Assembly: GCA_035296905.1 (NCBI GenBank)
Contig: DATHAA010000081.1
Span: 10,155-74,154, forward strand
Reading direction: 5' to 3'
DNA: 64,000 nucleotides
Source: DATEOR01 sp035296905
GTDB taxonomy: Bacteria > Actinomycetota > Thermoleophilia > Gaiellales > Gaiellaceae
Both the position numbers and the translations under genes were made by a program. Below, one piece after another: positions 59,001-64,000 of this stretch. Positions within the stretch are counted from its first letter, which is position 1. Each line of letters begins with the position of its first letter. The notes beneath the pieces are model-generated. The model did not search any database, had not been told where the DNA came from, and was given only the letters and a program-made list of their open reading frames with translations.

Positions 59001-59188
59001 GCGGGGCCCTCCCGGCGGGCGAGGTCGATCTCGGCCTGGATCTCCTTGGCCAGGTCAGCCAGGCTCTGCAGCACGTCAACCGCCTGCTCCGGGTCCCCCT
59101 CCGTCGCCTCGAGCTGCGTGCGGGCTTTCTCCAGCCGCTCGAGCAGCTCTTGCAGACGGGCGACCGACTCTGGTTCCTGCGTGCTCAC
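58997..59188 (-). CDS. xseB: Exodeoxyribonuclease VII small subunit
   Basis: A 63-residue helical protein with the family pattern VARLQELLERLEKARTQLE, then QAVDVLQSLADLAKE. It regulates or completes the XseA nuclease. xseA, usually adjacent, is not in this window, so the large subunit must be elsewhere or missing. GTG start and stop both form 4-bp overlaps, with nusB and ispA. Confidence 0.88.
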   Translation of the reverse strand: MSTQEPESVARLQELLERLEKARTQLEATEGDPEQAVDVLQSLADLAKEIQAEIDLARREGPA

Positions 59189-59561
59189 CGTTTCGCCTCC
59201 TTTGCGACCTTGCCGAGGATTCCGTTGACGAGCTTGGCAGCGTCCTCCGACGAATAGCGTCGCGCAAGGCGAACGGCCTCGTCGATCGACACCTCGAGCG
59301 GCACCTCGTCCCGGTCGAGCTCGTACAGCGCGATGCGGAGGATGTTGCGCTCGAGCGCGCCGAGCCGCTCGGGCGGCCAGGCGCTCGACGCCTCTCCGAT
59401 CGTCGCGTCGAGCTCTTGCGCCTCGGCGGCGACGCCCTCGGCCACCTCCTGAGTGTAGGGGTCGAGCTCGCCTTCGTAGAGGGACGCGAGCGGCTGGCCG
59501 GTCAAGTCCCACTGGTACAGCACGAAAAGGGCCGCGCGCCGGGCGGCGCGGCGTCCGGCGG

Positions 59562-59565
<4 letters not shown>
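59185..59565 (-). CDS. nusB: Transcription antitermination protein NusB
   Basis: A 126-residue all-helical protein binding boxA RNA with S10 in rRNA antitermination. The N-terminal Arg-rich helix (GRRAARRAALFVLYQWDL) and the C-terminal PLEVSIDEAVRLARRYSS and KLVNGILGKVA are diagnostic. ATG overlaps the accC stop. The order efp-...-nusB is common in Gram-positive bacteria. Confidence 0.95.
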
Positions 59566-60926
<1,361 letters not shown>

Positions 60927-60984
60927 GGTCTCTCTCGACTCGAACTCGGGTCATTCCGCGCGCCACGCGCGCGTCCTTGAGCGA

Positions 60985-61021
60985 TACGCTCGAAGCGGAG
61001 GGAGGCCCGCGGCGGCCCCGG
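60985..61021. repeat. Copy 2 of the duplicated GC-rich intergenic element
   Basis: The 31-bp block 60991-61021 differs from 25120-25150 at one base. TACGCT (60985-60990) precedes it on the plus strand, in the same place as TAGGAT in copy 1. It lies between the carrier-protein stop and accC. Confidence 0.75.
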
Positions 61022-61044
61022 ATGTTCCTCGGCTCGAAACGACA

Positions 61045-62862
61045 CTAGAGCGCGTCGAGCGGGCGGCCGTTCAGCGGCTCGAGCTCGAAGAGGAGCTGCC
61101 CGTACTCGACCGGCTGGGCGTTCTCGACGCACACGCTGCGCACGACTGCCTCGACGTCCGCCTTCACTTCGTTCATGAGCTTCATCGCCTCGAGGATGCA
61201 GAGCGTCTGCCCCGGCGCGACCGGATCGCCCTCCTCGACGAACGGCTCGGCCCCCGGCTCCGACGCACGGTAGAACGTCCCGACCATCGGCGACTCGACC
61301 CGGATCGTCCCGTCCGCAGGCGGGGCGAGGGGCGCGTCGACGTCGCCGCCGGGCTGGGCAACGGGCGTCGCGGCCCCGACGGCCGGCACCGTCGCCGCCT
61401 CGTCGCTTCGGCGCACGGTCACGCGTGTCTCGCCCTCCTCGATCGTGACCTCCCCGATCCCGGACTCCTGCACGATCCTGATGAGCTCGCGGATCCGCTC
61501 CGCTTCGCCCTGCTCGAGCCCGGCACGCGCCAGGCTCTCGGCGTCCCCGCCGCGGCTCCGGATCGAGCGCAGAAGTGGCTCGGCCTCCTCGCCGAAGAGC
61601 GCGAGCAAGAGCAGCTCCTCGTCGCTCGACGCAAGGCCCTCGGCCGAGTCGCGCACGTCGTCGAGCTCGACGGGCGTCTCCTCGCGGCGCGCGCCTTCGC
61701 CGATCAGCTCCACCGCCCGGCGCACGGCCGAGTCGATCTCCGCCGGCGGCGAGCCAAAACGCCCTTCGATGAGATCGCGCAGCTCGTCCACGACGATTTG
61801 CCAGCGCTGCGCAGACAGCACATGGAGAACGGCCTGCGACCCGAGGATCTGGCCGATCGGAGAAGCGAGCGGCGGCCATCCGCACTCGCGCCGCAGCTCC
61901 GTGAGCTCGTTCAGGACCTCGTCGAGCCGGTCGGAGAAGCCATGGGCGCGAAGGTTCGCGTCCAGCTCGGCGACAAGCCCAGCCGGCAGGCTGTGCTCGG
62001 CCGCCCGCACGGCAACGCGGGGCGAGAGTGGCGGCACCGGGACGTCGCCGAGCGCGTCGTCCACGAGCTCCGAGCCGCGCCAAAGAGTTTCGAGGTCGAC
62101 TCCCGAGTCGACACCGAGGCCCGCAAGCGCTTTCGCCAGCGACTCTGCCGAGACGCGGTGGAGCGAGAGCGCGATCGGGTAAAGCGCGCACGCGATCACA
62201 CCGGCGCCCGCTCGTGCTGCCTCGAGCGACGCCGCCAGTGCCGCGCCGCCGGCTCCCTGACAGTGCAAGCCGACGGGCAGTGTGCTCGCCTCACCGACGC
62301 GCTCGACGAGCTCACGCGCCTTGGCAGGATCGAGAGACCCCGATGGATCGTGGATCAGAACGCGTGAGGCGCCGAGCTCGCCGAGGTGATTGGCCCGCTC
62401 GAGCAGGATGTCCCCGTCGCCGCCCGGGCCCGGGCTGTACACGAGTCCGACCGTGAGCTCTTTCCCCGCCGCGCGAATCGCTTCCGCCGCCTCCTGGAGA
62501 TTTGCCAGGTCGTTCAGCGGATCGTGGATCCTGAAGATGTCGATGCCGCTCTCGGCGGCGCTCGCGACGAAGCTCGAGACGAGGTCGCGGGAGAGCGGGC
62601 GCGAGCCCACGAGCAGCCGTCCTCGCAGCGCCATTCCAAGCGGCGTCGAGCAGCGCGAGCGAATGGCCCGGATCCGCTCCCACGGGCTTTCCACCCCCCG
62701 GCGCACGGCAGAGTCGAAGCACCCCCCGCCCGAGACCTCGAGGTACGCGAACCCGGCCTTGTCGAGGATCTCGGCAAGCTCGAGGACCCGCGAGGACTGC
62801 ATCTGCTGCGCGAGCGGCTCCTGCGAGAGAAGCCGGATGCTGGTGTCGACGAGCGCGGGCAC
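61045..62862 (-). CDS. Degenerate carboxyltransferase-like domain fused to an AccB-type biotin carrier
   Basis: A 605-residue fusion. Residues 3-330 are a TIM-barrel plus PYC/OadA-type carboxyltransferase domain, but metal-site residues differ from active enzymes: the R-D pair reads R10-L11, the carbamylated Lys is His171 (LIHDPSGSL), and H-C-H reads His200-Cys-Gln202. Residues 455-605 are a biotin carboxyl carrier with an AccB-like leader (RIRELIRIVQESGI), VESPMVGTFYRA and the biotin Lys561 in CILEAMKLMNEV. Next to accC the carrier part should be functional; what the barrel now does is unknown. GTG start, 2 bp past the efp stop. Confidence 0.85.
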   Translation of the reverse strand: MPALVDTSIRLLSQEPLAQQMQSSRVLELAEILDKAGFAYLEVSGGGCFDSAVRRGVESPWERIRAIRSRCSTPLGMALRGRLLVGSRPLSRDLVSSFVASAAESGIDIFRIHDPLNDLANLQEAAEAIRAAGKELTVGLVYSPGPGGDGDILLERANHLGELGASRVLIHDPSGSLDPAKARELVERVGEASTLPVGLHCQGAGGAALAASLEAARAGAGVIACALYPIALSLHRVSAESLAKALAGLGVDSGVDLETLWRGSELVDDALGDVPVPPLSPRVAVRAAEHSLPAGLVAELDANLRAHGFSDRLDEVLNELTELRRECGWPPLASPIGQILGSQAVLHVLSAQRWQIVVDELRDLIEGRFGSPPAEIDSAVRRAVELIGEGARREETPVELDDVRDSAEGLASSDEELLLLALFGEEAEPLLRSIRSRGGDAESLARAGLEQGEAERIRELIRIVQESGIGEVTIEEGETRVTVRRSDEAATVPAVGAATPVAQPGGDVDAPLAPPADGTIRVESPMVGTFYRASEPGAEPFVEEGDPVAPGQTLCILEAMKLMNEVKADVEAVVRSVCVENAQPVEYGQLLFELEPLNGRPLDAL

Positions 62863-62864
62863 GG

Positions 62865-63431
62865 CTAGGCCCGTGAGATGTAGCGCGCCTCGCGCGTGTC
62901 GACCTTGATGCGGTCGCCGACGTTCACGAAGAGCGGCACCTGGACGACCGCGCCCGTGTCGAGCGTGGCGGGCTTGGTCACGTTGGAGACCGTGTCACCC
63001 TTGACTCCGGGCTCGGTCTCGACGACTGCGAGCTCGACGGCCGCTGGCAGGTCGACGGCAGACGGGCGTCCGTTGACGACGAGGATCGTGACCTCGCTGG
63101 ACGGCTGCATGTAGGGAAGCTGGGCCTCGAGGTCCGTGTGCGGCAGGGAGATCTGCTCGTAGTTGCCGGTGTCCATGAACACGACTTCGTCGCCAGCGTC
63201 GTAGAGGTACTGGACGCTCTTGGTCTCGGTGCGGATGCGCGGCATCTTCTCGCCGGCGCGAAAGGTGCGGTCCACGACCGAGCCCGAATCGAGGCTCTTG
63301 AGCTTCGTGCGCACGAAGGCGCCGCCCTTGCCGGGCTTGACGTGCTGGAACTCGACGATGCGCCACACCTGCCCGTCGAGCTCGACGTGCATGCCGTTCT
63401 TGAACTGGTTGGTCGAGACCGTTTCGGCCAA
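62865..63431 (-). CDS. efp: Elongation factor P
   Basis: Relieves ribosome stalling at polyproline. The 188 residues form three beta domains; the loop that enters the peptidyl-transferase centre is VKPGKGGAFVRTK, with Lys at the modified position. The C-terminal signature is KPATLDTGAVVQVPLFVN. The TTG start is 9 nt from a TAAACT hexamer and lacks a Shine-Dalgarno. Polyproline-containing proteins such as S2 tail (EAPPEP) are few here. No modification enzyme is in the window. Confidence 0.96.
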   Translation of the reverse strand: MAETVSTNQFKNGMHVELDGQVWRIVEFQHVKPGKGGAFVRTKLKSLDSGSVVDRTFRAGEKMPRIRTETKSVQYLYDAGDEVVFMDTGNYEQISLPHTDLEAQLPYMQPSSEVTILVVNGRPSAVDLPAAVELAVVETEPGVKGDTVSNVTKPATLDTGAVVQVPLFVNVGDRIKVDTREARYISRA

Positions 63432-63443
63432 AGCGGAGCCAGT

Positions 63444-64000
63444 TTAGTTGAGGGTCACCAGTTCTTTGGTGAACTCGCTGAGCACCTCGGCGCCTCCCTC
63501 GGCAACGACGACGAGGTCCTCGATGCGCACTCCGCCTCGGCCGGAGAGGTAGACGCCCGGCTCGATCGTGACGACGTTGCCGGCGGCGAGCGGCCCTGCC
63601 GCGGTCTGGCGGAGCACGGGAAGCTCGTGCACCTCAAGGCCGACACCGTGGCCGAGGCCATGGAGGACCTCGTGGCCGGCGGCCTCGATCTCCCTTCGGG
63701 CGATCGAGTCGAGCCCGCGGGAGTCGGCGCCGGCGTGCACCTCGGCGAGCGCGGCTTCCTGTGCGCGCGCGCAGACCGAATACGCCTCGCGGAGCGCTTC
63801 GGGAAGCTCGCCGGTCGCGAATGTGCGCGTGCAGTCGGAGCAATAGCCGTCCACCTTCGCGCCGAGGTCGACGACGACGGTCTCGCCGGCGCCGAGCCGG
63901 CGGTCCCCCGGATGGTGGTGCGGAAGCGCCGCGTTCGGGCCCGAGCCGACAATCGGCTCGAAGGACACATCGTCGGCGCCCTCCTCGTGGATCGCGCGCA
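63444..64000 (-). CDS. pepQ: Xaa-Pro aminopeptidase/dipeptidase, C-terminal part (cut by window edge)
   Basis: C-terminal 185 residues of an M24 pita-bread metallopeptidase. All five metal ligands are visible in order: VVVDLGAKVDGYCSDCTRT (two Asp), GLGHGVGLEVHE (His), TIEPGVYL (Glu) and GVRIEDLVVV (Glu). SGPNAALPHHHPGD precedes them. It is 12 bp upstream of efp; pepQ-efp adjacency is widespread in Gram-positive bacteria. The N-terminal domain lies beyond the right edge. Confidence 0.92.
   Translation of the reverse strand, partial: RAIHEEGADDVSFEPIVGSGPNAALPHHHPGDRRLGAGETVVVDLGAKVDGYCSDCTRTFATGELPEALREAYSVCARAQEAALAEVHAGADSRGLDSIARREIEAAGHEVLHGLGHGVGLEVHELPVLRQTAAGPLAAGNVVTIEPGVYLSGRGGVRIEDLVVVAEGGAEVLSEFTKELVTLN

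Overview
The window is high-GC, gene-dense bacterial chromosome with very short spacers. Three traits point to the Actinomycetota. The order tlyA-nadK-recN-steA-steB/mctB-pyrG matches the mycobacterial block. The cell-division set yggS-sepF-yggT-divIVA is present, and MurA carries Asp in place of the catalytic Cys, as in mycobacteria. Split glyQ/glyS, a DHH-CBS-poly(A)-polymerase fusion and a PPDK/PPDK-regulator pair fit a deep branch such as Thermoleophilia; the class is an inference. No rRNA, tRNA, CRISPR array, transposase or prophage gene was found.

Layout. 1-2 kb: pyrH (cut by the left edge), tsf and rpsB on the minus strand, behind a strongly structured rpsB leader, then a divergent diguanylate cyclase. 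2.8-10 kb: a minus-strand envelope/division block transcribed as DHH-CBS-PAP, pgeF, yggS, sepF, yggT, divIVA, traR-like, lspA, rluD. 10-16 kb: a secreted repeat protein, ridA, murA, an HD protein and a methyltransferase. 16-20 kb: PLP enzyme, EEP-family enzyme, MFS exporter, YdeI-like protein. 20-26.6 kb: an SOS mutagenesis unit (imuB-DUF6504-dnaE2) behind two LexA-type boxes, with an FAD oxidoreductase downstream. 26.7-30.2 kb: a MarR regulator divergent from yceI, an FMN reductase and two VOC ring-cleavage dioxygenases, resembling a quinone/catechol detoxification regulon. 30-34 kb: comB, rhomboid protease, phospholipase-D-like protein, secreted GH26-like enzyme. 34-41 kb: ppdK, a structured intergenic region, a 53-aa membrane protein, the PPDK regulator, glyS, glyQ, recO. 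41-47 kb: glutaredoxin, esterase, fpg, deoA, deoB, ald. 47-64 kb: a long minus-strand series: pepQ (cut by the right edge), efp, a carboxyltransferase-like/BCCP fusion, accC, nusB, xseB, polyprenyl synthase, tlyA, nadK, recN, steA, SRPBCC, steB/mctB, GT2-PNPT fusion, pyrG, M20 peptidase, DUF3866.

Three expression habits recur. Neighbouring genes usually overlap by GTGA or ATGA, implying translational coupling. Many operon heads lack a Shine-Dalgarno sequence and instead have a TANNNT hexamer about 7 nt before the start codon, implying leaderless mRNAs; this decides several starts. A few genes seem to need a near-cognate start (CTG or ATC).

The most unusual items are: (i) a carboxyltransferase domain that has lost metal-site residues, fused to an AccB-type biotin carrier beside accC; (ii) a 167-bp imperfect inverted repeat that would pair with the Shine-Dalgarno of DUF3866; (iii) a structured candidate RNA with a terminator between ppdK and its regulator gene; (iv) a three-helix rod in the rpsB leader with a competing pairing; (v) tandem SOS boxes over the imuB promoter; (vi) a 31-bp element duplicated in two distant operon spacers; and (vii) a GT2 plus MraY/WecA-like fusion in the steA-steB locus.
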